DNA of 14,991 bases from JBCCTX01 sp039197765 (lineage in GTDB: Bacteria; Bacteroidota; Bacteroidia; J057): assembly GCA_039197765.1 (NCBI GenBank), contig JBCCTX010000186.1, forward strand, positions 1-14,991, given 5' to 3'. The notes under the pieces were generated by a model. The model was not told where the DNA came from. It saw only the letters and a program-made list of their open reading frames with translations, and ran no database searches. Below, in pieces: positions 1 to 6,363 of the stretch (positions are counted from its first letter, which is position 1; each line of letters begins with the position of its first letter). A program made the position numbers and the translations under genes.

Positions 1-28
1 ACTAATAATCTTTGATTTGAGTATCCTA

Positions 29-80
29 CTACGGACTACGGACTACGGACTACGGACTACGGACTACGGACTACGGACTA
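29..80. repeat. 7-bp tandem repeat, unit CTACGGA, 7.4 copies
   Basis: Seven perfect head-to-tail copies of CTACGGA run from 29 to 77, and a partial eighth copy (CTA) fills 78-80. Those last three bases, read on the minus strand, are the TAG stop codon of the outer-membrane channel gene, so the array begins inside that stop codon and continues downstream of it. On the minus strand the unit is TCCGTAG. Because 7 is not a multiple of 3, TAG recurs in every frame each 21 nt. Copy number could vary by replication slippage without changing the protein. Its function is unknown. Confidence 0.97.
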
Positions 81-1559
81 TTCACTAGCTATCAAAGATT
101 CGTTTCGTTCAAAGTCAAACAGCGTAAGAATTCTAAGTCTATAGTAATTGGTCCAAAAAGAACGCAGAGACGTGATATAGCTACTTCTGGCATTATTTTG
201 CTCTTGAATGGCCAAATTCAAGTCAGTGATGCTGCTAGCTCCCTTTAGGTATCTTGCCTGTGCGATGGTATAGTTCTCACGAGCGATCTCATCGCTGAGT
301 CGAGTAATTTCTAACTGTTGGTAGAGCGATCTGAATTGCCGTACCAAGGTCAATACCTCTTGGTCGAAGTTGCGCTCATCCTGATCCACGGTAAAGTTGA
401 CGAGTTTCTGATTGGCAAGGGCTGTATTTATCCTTGCTTTAGACCTCCCCCAATCCAAAATGGGTATTGAGAGTTGGATACTGATCGTTTGCTGGTCTTG
501 TACCCCATTGTATATTTCGCTGAATTCAGGGGCTTCATTTGCCCATCCTAGCGTAGCATTTAAATCTGCTTGGAGTCCGTTCGAAGCTTTTGCCTGAGCA
601 ACAGTTGCTTCTGCCTCAATCCTCCGCCGTTTAAAGGCCAAGACCTCGGCTCGATTCTCACGAGCTTGTGTGAGGGCACCTGCTTCTGTGACGTTTACCT
701 CAGGGATGAAATTCGGAATGTCGAGTGAGTAGGCCTCTTCAGAGCTTAAGCCTACATAACTCCCCAGGTCGAACTTAGCTTCTTGCAAGTCTAGCTCTGC
801 CTGCGCGCGGTTTTTTTCTGCATTCATTCGGTTGAGTTTGAGCTGTAAGAGGTCTTTGCGGGGAAGTCTACCCATTTCATGTTTCACTTCCGCTATTCGA
901 AATATGGTGTCGCTGTTGGCTACATTGGTTTGTGCAATCTCAAAATTTACCTGTGCAAGTAGCACCTGAAAGAAAAATTGAGTAGTCTGTAGCGCTATGT
1001 CCTCAATATCTGCCACATACGCTCTTTGGGACTCCTGGTAGCGCAAAGGCTCTGTTCGCTTGTCCCATTTAAGGCTATTGAAGCCAAATAAGGGTTGGAA
1101 GATCCGGACCCTGGCAGGCGTATGGGAGTATTGCCGCAAATTATTTCCCATATCGTCCTTTCGCGAAAAATCATCAAAGCGATATAAAATGGATTCGAGA
1201 AAAACTTCACCTCCAGTCCAGGGGATGGATTGTCCCAGTTGTAGGGAAAGCCCTGAAAGGTTGTTGAAGGTTCGGCGGAAGACAAAGCCTCCATCAGGTT
1301 GGCGGATGGGGGTAACGGAACGGTCAAAATCAGGCAGTGTTCCCCTAAGCGATAATTGTAGTTTGTAGTTGGAGCGAAAGGTCCTCCACTCCCAATACCG
1401 GTTTTCTTTCTGTGTCTCTGCTTGAAGCGCAAAAGGGGAATTCTCTTTGGCGATTTGAACCAGTCCCTCAAGGGTATAATTCGCTTGTCCCTTTACACTG
1501 ATACTGGGTATTGCTAAGCAGCAGCAGAGTAGCCAAGTCTTTATCAATTGAGCAAACAT
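78..1559 (-). CDS. TolC-like outer membrane efflux protein (OEP family)
   Basis: This 493-residue protein is the outer-membrane channel of a tripartite export system; such proteins form a trimeric beta-barrel with a long periplasmic alpha-helical tunnel. The N-terminus is a signal peptide with a hydrophobic core (residues about 7-20) and a likely signal peptidase I site after GQA near residue 26. The rest shows two OEP-type halves, roughly 30-260 and 280-480, rich in long amphipathic helices such as the stretches around 230-265 and 400-460, as expected for the coiled-coil tunnel. The length is normal for the family. The start ATG lies 21 nt after the stop codon of the adaptor gene, so the two are almost certainly co-transcribed. 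The stop codon is the edge of the heptamer array. The substrate cannot be told from sequence, and no pump gene is adjacent. Confidence 0.93.
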   Translation of the reverse strand: MFAQLIKTWLLCCCLAIPSISVKGQANYTLEGLVQIAKENSPFALQAETQKENRYWEWRTFRSNYKLQLSLRGTLPDFDRSVTPIRQPDGGFVFRRTFNNLSGLSLQLGQSIPWTGGEVFLESILYRFDDFSRKDDMGNNLRQYSHTPARVRIFQPLFGFNSLKWDKRTEPLRYQESQRAYVADIEDIALQTTQFFFQVLLAQVNFEIAQTNVANSDTIFRIAEVKHEMGRLPRKDLLQLKLNRMNAEKNRAQAELDLQEAKFDLGSYVGLSSEEAYSLDIPNFIPEVNVTEAGALTQARENRAEVLAFKRRRIEAEATVAQAKASNGLQADLNATLGWANEAPEFSEIYNGVQDQQTISIQLSIPILDWGRSKARINTALANQKLVNFTVDQDERNFDQEVLTLVRQFRSLYQQLEITRLSDEIARENYTIAQARYLKGASSITDLNLAIQEQNNARSSYITSLRSFWTNYYRLRILTLFDFERNESLIASE

Positions 1560-1580
1560 GATAGTTGAATTAGGATTGGA

Positions 1581-2927
1581 TTACTTATTTTCCAGTATGA
1601 CTTCCTCCAGTGTTTCGTGTTCGCGCATATCACTGATAATCACATGTTCTCCCTCAGAAAGTCCATCTAGCACCTCCACATAGTCAAAATTGCTGGCACC
1701 TACTAGAATTTCTCTTCGGTAAGCTTTGTCTCCTTCCACCACAAATACTGTAGCGTATTTACCGCCTTCATAGAACGCGTCATTCTTTACCCGAAGAGTA
1801 TTCTCTTTAAAACTGATAATTACATATACCTCGGCCGACAAATTGGGGCGTAACAATTCATGGTTGGAACTGTCTAATTGAATCCAAAATTTGATAGATC
1901 CCCCTTCTACATTTGGACTTACCTGGCTGACGATCCCATCCAAATCAGTCTTATTGATCCTAACTTTAGCCCTCAATCCTGGCAGCAGGTCCTCCGCAAA
2001 ATCTGTTGAGACTTGAGCCTCCACTTTGAATTGACTAAAGTCTGTCAGTTTGGCAATAACCTCCCCAGCATTAATCCAGTTTCCCAGGTTTGCGTTGATA
2101 TAGCTCAATACTCCCTTTCGTTGGGTGCGAACCTCTGCTTGAGAGAATTTTTTTTGCATGGAGGCCACATCACGCTTGAGTAAGGCAAGATTATATTCCT
2201 CAGACTGCAATTCTGTTTTGTTATAGGCTTTTTGGTACTGGATATTTCGGCTTAGTTTCTCCAGCTCTTTTTCCTGAATGAGAAGCTTATTTTGGATTTG
2301 CTGGACATTTTCCTGGGTACTTCCACCAATTTTTTCCAAATACCTTTCATCCTCGAGTTGTTTCTGAAGATTCTTAAGTTCAAGCCGGTCAATCTCAAGT
2401 GAAGATTCCAAATCAATCAGGTTTTTGTCTTGCAAAGAGCGCGTTTGGGCTAAGTTTAGCTTCTTTACAGCCAACTGATCCAAGAGGTCAACGTATTCCT
2501 TTTTACTTTCAGACACATCCAGTTTTAGGAGAGAAGCCCCTTCTGGTACCTCTTCGCCTACATTGAAGTGGACCTTTTCAATCCTTCCCCGGAGAGGACT
2601 TGTGAGATTTTGCTCGAAAGAGGGAACTACTTTCCCCGATGCTTGAAAGGAGTTCTCAACAATCCCCATTTCCACGATGGCAAATTTTAATTCACTTCGG
2701 TCAATGCGTTTGCGCAGGAAACTGCGTAAGCCCATAATCGCAATGAGGAAAATAAACAAGGAGGTCCCGATGAGGAAACCTTTACGCAAACGGAGCCGCT
2801 GCAGTTGCGCTGGACTGATCGAGCGATCCATTTGGTGGTCTTCGTAGCTTATCTTGGGTTCTGAAGGATTCATGCCAGTAGAAAGTTTTGTGGTTATTCG
2901 AATAGTCTTATACAAGGGCTGTGCCAT
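1581..2927 (-). CDS. HlyD/MFP-family periplasmic adaptor protein of an efflux system
   Basis: This 448-residue protein is the adaptor that links an inner-membrane pump to an outer-membrane channel. A short cytoplasmic tail is followed by one transmembrane helix (about residues 50-67). The first lipoyl half is at about 109-139, with the usual glycine-rich turn around GEEVPEG. A long Lys/Glu/Leu-rich coiled-coil hairpin spans about 140-265, the second lipoyl half is at about 265-300, and beta-barrel and membrane-proximal domains run to the C-terminus. The start is uncertain. M1 has an A-rich upstream region and a nearby promoter-like box. M33 (codon 2829-2831), which begins MDRSI, resembles the usual N-terminus of Bacteroidota adaptors, many of which partner FtsX/MacB-type ABC transporters; M19 is also possible. 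It is the first gene of an operon with the outer-membrane channel gene. No pump gene is next to it. Confidence 0.92.
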   Translation of the reverse strand: MAQPLYKTIRITTKLSTGMNPSEPKISYEDHQMDRSISPAQLQRLRLRKGFLIGTSLFIFLIAIMGLRSFLRKRIDRSELKFAIVEMGIVENSFQASGKVVPSFEQNLTSPLRGRIEKVHFNVGEEVPEGASLLKLDVSESKKEYVDLLDQLAVKKLNLAQTRSLQDKNLIDLESSLEIDRLELKNLQKQLEDERYLEKIGGSTQENVQQIQNKLLIQEKELEKLSRNIQYQKAYNKTELQSEEYNLALLKRDVASMQKKFSQAEVRTQRKGVLSYINANLGNWINAGEVIAKLTDFSQFKVEAQVSTDFAEDLLPGLRAKVRINKTDLDGIVSQVSPNVEGGSIKFWIQLDSSNHELLRPNLSAEVYVIISFKENTLRVKNDAFYEGGKYATVFVVEGDKAYRREILVGASNFDYVEVLDGLSEGEHVIISDMREHETLEEVILENK

Positions 2928-2955
2928 TGTTTTAAGTAACTGATATTCAGTATGT

Positions 2956-2963
2956 TAAATCTA
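2956..2963 (-). promoter_or_regulatory. candidate -7 box of the adaptor/channel operon
   Basis: On the minus strand this reads TAGATTTA, one mismatch from the Bacteroidota -7 consensus TAnnTTTG, and lies about 30 nt before the most upstream adaptor start. No TTG stands at the matching -33 position, where instead the first operator-like half-site (2983-2989) falls. It overlaps a 12-bp palindrome, ATCTAATTAGAT, at 2959-2970. The assignment is an inference. Confidence 0.3.
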
Positions 2964-2982
2964 ATTAGATCTGCATTTAACC

Positions 2983-3008
2983 TGTCCGGTTCCGAACAGG
3001 GTGTTCGG
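2983..3008. promoter_or_regulatory. operator-like cluster of three alternating TGTYCGG half-sites
   Basis: Three copies of one 7-bp half-site lie side by side: TGTCCGG (2983-2989), a 2-nt spacer, its inverted form CCGAACA (2992-2998), a 3-nt spacer, and TGTTCGG (3002-3008). The last two form a perfect 7-bp inverted repeat and the first two an inverted repeat with one mismatch. The cluster sits in the 180-nt divergent intergenic region, 55 nt upstream of the adaptor start and 99 nt upstream of the gamma-glutamyltransferase start. Its symmetry and position suggest a binding site for a dimeric repressor controlling the efflux operon. No regulator gene is present in the window. Confidence 0.55.
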
Positions 3009-3079
3009 GTTTGATAGAAGGTGTAAGGCTAATTATTCCAATACTTTTCTCAAGGGCTAAAGGGTGTTACACATTTTCG

Positions 3080-3087
3080 TATATTTA
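3080..3087 (+). promoter_or_regulatory. candidate -7 box for gamma-glutamyltransferase
   Basis: TATATTTA differs from the Bacteroidota -7 consensus TAnnTTTG only in the last base and ends 20 nt before the start codon. It would give a very short leader. I see no convincing -33 TTG at 17-23 nt upstream, so support is weak. Confidence 0.3.
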
Positions 3088-3107
3088 GGCCCCAAACGTG
3101 CAAAACC

Positions 3108-4811
3108 ATGCAAAAAAATTCGATTTTCTTATTGTTAATGATAATAGGACTGGCTTCCTGTAAGCAAGCACCTATACCCACCGTTAAGTCTAATCTGGGA
3201 GAGGTTGCTGAAAATGCGATGGTCGTAAGTGCCCATCCCCTTGCCAGTCAAGTAGGGGTAGAGATATTGAAGAAAGGGGGGAATGCTATAGATGCTGCAG
3301 TAGCTGTACAATTTGCCCTTGCGGTAGTATATCCCGTAGCAGGAAATATTGGAGGTGGCGGATTTATGATAGTGAGGCAGGCCAATGGAGAAACCTATAG
3401 CCTGGATTTCAGAGAAAAAGCCCCCGTAGGAGCAGGAAGGGATATGTACTTGGATGAAAACGGAGATGCGGTTTCTGAACTTAGTAGAAATGGTCAATTA
3501 GCTGCTGGGGTACCAGGTAGTGTAGCGGGTATGTTTGCTGCTCATGAAAAGTTGGGATCTCTACCCATGGCTGACCTCATTCAACCTGCGGTGGACCTTG
3601 CTCAAAACGGATTTGTCCTGACGGAAAAGGAAGCAAACTCCCTGAACAATCATTTAGAGCGTTTGAATACCCACAGTACCCAGCCCAGTGTTTTCTCGAC
3701 AAACGAGACCTGGAATCCTGGAGATTCTATCCACCATACGGATCTAGCGCATACGTTGAGCTTGATTCGGGACAAGGGGAATGCTGGATTTTATGAAGGG
3801 GAAACAGCCGAAAAAATCGTCGCTGAAATGGAGCGAGGTAATGGAGTTATGACGCTAGAGGATTTAAAGTCTTATGAAGCAGTCTGGAGAGAGCCTGTAG
3901 TGGGAGAATATAAGGAATACAAAATGATTGGTATGGGACCTCCTTCAAGTGGAGGGATTGCTTTGATGCAATTATTAGAGTTAGTAGAATTGCAACCAGA
4001 GATCCTTTCGACGGGCTTTCATACACCAGAGGCTACCCATTTGATTATAGAGGCAGAGCGTAGGGTATATGCCGATCGAGCCAAACACTTGGGAGACAAG
4101 GATTATTATCCCGTTCCACAGGAAGGACTTATGGATTTGGCATACCTCAAAACGCGGATGGAGAGCTTCGATCCTTTGCAAGCAACAGATAGTGAAGCAC
4201 TACAAGCAGGTAAGCCCACAATGGCTGAATCAGAGGAAACTACCCACTTCTCCATTATTGATGCGCAAGGAAATGCAGTGTCTATTACTACAACAATCAA
4301 TGGAGGGTATGGGAATCATGTCGTAGTTGGAGGGGCTGGATTTCTCTTAAACAACGAAATGGACGATTTTAGTGCAAAGCCCGGTACTCCCAATATGTAT
4401 GGATTGATAGGCTCTGAAGCAAATGCTATCGAGCCCGGTAAGCGTATGCTCAGTTCCATGACCCCCACAATTGTAGAAAAGGAGGGAAAACTCTTTATGG
4501 TTGTCGGAACTCCAGGAGGTTCGACGATTATTACCAGTGTTTTTCAAACCATCTTAAATGTGGTCGAATACGGTCAAACTATGCAAGAAGCTGTATCTTC
4601 TCCACGGTTTCACCACCAATGGTTACCCAATAGTGTCTTCTATGAACCTGGTAGCTTCTCTGTGGAAGATTCGGTAAAACTAGCCGAAATGGGACATGAG
4701 TTTTATAAAAGGGGCTCAATAGGGCGTGTAGATGCCATACTTGTACAGCCTGATGGGAAACTAGAAGGTGGGGCTGATCCCAGAGGAGATGATACTGCAG
4801 TAGGGTATTAG
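3108..4811 (+). CDS. ggt: gamma-glutamyltransferase (glutathione hydrolase), lipoprotein
   Basis: The enzyme is a self-cleaving N-terminal nucleophile hydrolase that removes the gamma-glutamyl group from glutathione and related compounds by hydrolysis or transfer to amino acids or peptides. The 567-residue precursor begins with a lipoprotein signal ending LASC, with the lipidated Cys at 18, so it should be membrane-anchored outside the cytoplasm. R102, in the DFREKAP motif, corresponds to the substrate-binding Arg of E. coli GGT. The autocleavage site lies before T378 in ETTHFS, giving a large subunit of about 360 residues and a small one of 190. The small subunit keeps the NNEMDDFSAKPG motif, the SSM motif and the glycine-rich GTPGGS loop. 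All expected catalytic motifs are present. It is transcribed divergently from the adaptor gene, and the next gene on this strand follows after about 70 nt. Confidence 0.96.
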   Translation: MQKNSIFLLLMIIGLASCKQAPIPTVKSNLGEVAENAMVVSAHPLASQVGVEILKKGGNAIDAAVAVQFALAVVYPVAGNIGGGGFMIVRQANGETYSLDFREKAPVGAGRDMYLDENGDAVSELSRNGQLAAGVPGSVAGMFAAHEKLGSLPMADLIQPAVDLAQNGFVLTEKEANSLNNHLERLNTHSTQPSVFSTNETWNPGDSIHHTDLAHTLSLIRDKGNAGFYEGETAEKIVAEMERGNGVMTLEDLKSYEAVWREPVVGEYKEYKMIGMGPPSSGGIALMQLLELVELQPEILSTGFHTPEATHLIIEAERRVYADRAKHLGDKDYYPVPQEGLMDLAYLKTRMESFDPLQATDSEALQAGKPTMAESEETTHFSIIDAQGNAVSITTTINGGYGNHVVVGGAGFLLNNEMDDFSAKPGTPNMYGLIGSEANAIEPGKRMLSSMTPTIVEKEGKLFMVVGTPGGSTIITSVFQTILNVVEYGQTMQEAVSSPRFHHQWLPNSVFYEPGSFSVEDSVKLAEMGHEFYKRGSIGRVDAILVQPDGKLEGGADPRGDDTAVGY

Positions 4812-4881
4812 AAATAGAGATGAGCTTGACGGTAAAGGTGAAAACACAGAGGTAGGGAATTCACATTTGATTTTCTCAAAA

Positions 4882-5574
4882 ATGGAACAACCCCTTGACG
4901 TTGTAATTTTACTCGCACTGGCCCTTGCGCCAGTGGTGTTTTTATTTACCTATGTATACCTCCGAGACGAATACGAGCGTGAGCCACTCATTTACTTGAT
5001 TATTACCTTCATTTTAGGCCTCAGTACCGCCTTTCCCGTAATTTGGATAGAGGAACAACTCCATGCTTATACCAATATAACCATGGAGACTTCTCCACTG
5101 CTATACGCATTTATCTATGTGGCCTTGGTAGAAGAGGGAATGAAATATTTGGTCTTGCGCTGGTATAATTATCCCCATGACGAATTTGATGAGCCCTATG
5201 ACGGAATTATGTATGGAGTGGCTGTTTCTCTTGGCTTCGCAGCGATCGAAAATGTTATGTATGTATATTACAGTACGGGCGATCCCATTGAGACGGGAAT
5301 AGGTAGAATGTTTACAGCTGTACCAGCCCATGCTATGTTTGGTGTTTTGATGGGATTCTTCGTTGGTAGAGCCAAATTTCTTCTGAGAGGTAGCCGCTGG
5401 CTAGAGCGCCTCAAAGGCCTGGGAGTCGCTATACTCTTCCATGGACTTTATGACTATTTCCTCTTCTTAGGTAATGCATTTTACGTGCCTTTCGCTTTGT
5501 TTACCCTGGGTAGTGGGATATTCCTCGCTCGAAAGGCTATCAAAATGCATGCTCATATTTCTCCCCACCGCTAA
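4882..5574 (+). CDS. PrsW-family intramembrane metalloprotease
   Basis: This 230-residue, strongly hydrophobic protein has about seven or eight predicted membrane helices and the PrsW/CPBP-type motifs: E84-E85 with K88 in VEEGMK, E123-N124 in AAIEN, H150 in PAHAMFG and H187 in FHGLYD. These acidic and histidine residues are the predicted zinc-binding and catalytic positions. The best-known member, Bacillus subtilis PrsW, cleaves the anti-sigma factor RsiW inside the membrane. No sigma or anti-sigma gene lies in this window, so the substrate is unknown. I chose the ATG at 4882; a TTG five codons upstream is in frame but unnecessary. The gene follows gamma-glutamyltransferase by 70 nt on the same strand and may share its transcript, with no obvious functional link. 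Confidence 0.88.
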   Translation: MEQPLDVVILLALALAPVVFLFTYVYLRDEYEREPLIYLIITFILGLSTAFPVIWIEEQLHAYTNITMETSPLLYAFIYVALVEEGMKYLVLRWYNYPHDEFDEPYDGIMYGVAVSLGFAAIENVMYVYYSTGDPIETGIGRMFTAVPAHAMFGVLMGFFVGRAKFLLRGSRWLERLKGLGVAILFHGLYDYFLFLGNAFYVPFALFTLGSGIFLARKAIKMHAHISPHR

Positions 5575-5596
5575 GCGGTAGATGTACCCTTTTTCC

Positions 5597-5616
5597 CATG
5601 CTCAATTCTGAGCATG
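5597..5616. other. perfect 8-bp stem-loop after the PrsW gene
   Basis: CATGCTCA and TGAGCATG form a perfect 8-bp stem around a 4-nt loop, 22 nt past the PrsW stop codon. No T-tract follows on either strand, so it is not a standard intrinsic terminator; it could be an mRNA 3'-end structure or a weak terminator. Confidence 0.45.
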
Positions 5617-5880
5617 TAATCCCCTTGAATGGAAGGATTTCTCCTTGTACATAGGTTATTTCCTTCTGGACTAAGCTAGGTATAATTCCCACACCGATAA
5701 ATAAATTTTTTATAATTTATAAAAATTGTTTATTTTTATAAATGTAATAAATTAGCACAGCACTCAGATTCCTAGACGTATGAATATATTGGATTCCCGG
5801 TCATTTGGGGGGAAGGCTAATATTATCGCGGACTTTTTTATGCACACTTAGGAAATCATTGTATCTGTAAAATAGTAGTT
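5617..5880. other. gene-poor intergenic stretch with AT-rich promoter-like block
   Basis: The 306 nt between the PrsW and lipoprotein genes hold a hairpin near the left end, then a very AT-rich block (about 5700-5755) typical of a promoter region, then about 125 nt of leader before the next start. The leader contains a 23-codon open frame (5780-5851). I see no RNA gene or recognisable riboswitch here. Confidence 0.5.
5726..5755 (+). promoter_or_regulatory. candidate promoter for the small lipoprotein gene
   Basis: TTG at 5726-5728 and TAAATTAG at 5748-5755 are separated by 19 nt. This fits the Bacteroidota -33/-7 arrangement (TTG, 17-23 nt, TAnnTTTG) with one mismatch in the -7 box. It lies in the most AT-rich block of the window and would produce a leader of about 115-120 nt before the lipoprotein start. 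Confidence 0.4.
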
Positions 5881-6288
5881 ATGCACAATCGAAAGAGAAT
5901 GAACACATTTTTCATCCGAACGTTTCTTTTACTTTTTATGTTACAGTCTATCTCTTGTTCTGAGGAAATAAGCTTGGTGCCAGAAGAAGCGGAGGCCCAA
6001 GCTTCCACTGTAATGGAATTAAAACTTTGGGCAAAGTATTTGGATGGATCACCTCTTTCCGATGTAGCTTTTTCCCTAACCGCATTTCCAGAGGCTGAAG
6101 GAGAAACCCTGGTAACCACTGGAATCTCTGATCAGGAAGGAGTATTTGTTGTTTACCTAGACGTAACTCAGGAGTGGTCTTATGTTGAAATAAGCACATC
6201 AGATGAGCGATTTGTGGGAAAGGTGCGTCTTGAGTTACCAAAAAATACCTATTCTATCTCTCATACTTGGGTAGCAAGGAGTAACTAA
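5881..6288 (+). CDS. small lipoprotein of unknown function, Ig-like/beta-sandwich-like
   Basis: I do not recognise a named family for this 135-residue protein. It has a basic start (HNRKR), a hydrophobic core at residues 10-24 and a lipobox SISC with the lipidated Cys at 26. A second ATG six codons downstream would also keep the signal. The residues just after the Cys (S-E-E) are acidic, resembling the short surface-export signals of Bacteroidota lipoproteins, so surface display is plausible. The mature part, about 110 residues, alternates beta-prone segments with Gly/Asp/Ser turns and has a 'DGSPLSDVAFSL ... SDQEGVF' pattern, like the carboxypeptidase-regulatory or transthyretin-like beta-sandwich domains common in this phylum. 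No catalytic motif is visible. It is 75 nt upstream of the sulfatase gene and may be co-transcribed with it. Confidence 0.75.
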   Translation: MHNRKRMNTFFIRTFLLLFMLQSISCSEEISLVPEEAEAQASTVMELKLWAKYLDGSPLSDVAFSLTAFPEAEGETLVTTGISDQEGVFVVYLDVTQEWSYVEISTSDERFVGKVRLELPKNTYSISHTWVARSN

Positions 6289-6363
6289 TAGCTTATTAAT
6301 GGATCTCCTTACTTTCTTGGAATACAACTGAATTCTGGATATTTTAAGGGATACTCCTTGCGC

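Noticed and set aside
995..1471. 158-codon minus-strand open frame within the channel gene
   Set aside because: It overlaps the TolC-like gene on the same strand in another frame, and its predicted protein shows no recognisable domain. It is a shadow frame.
4867..4869. TTG start for the PrsW gene
   Set aside because: The ATG at 4882 gives a normal N-terminus; the five extra codons add nothing recognisable.
5567..5579. Palindrome ACCGCT-A-AGCGGT across the PrsW stop codon
   Set aside because: With only one central base it cannot form a normal RNA hairpin and it lacks a T-tract; it may be chance.
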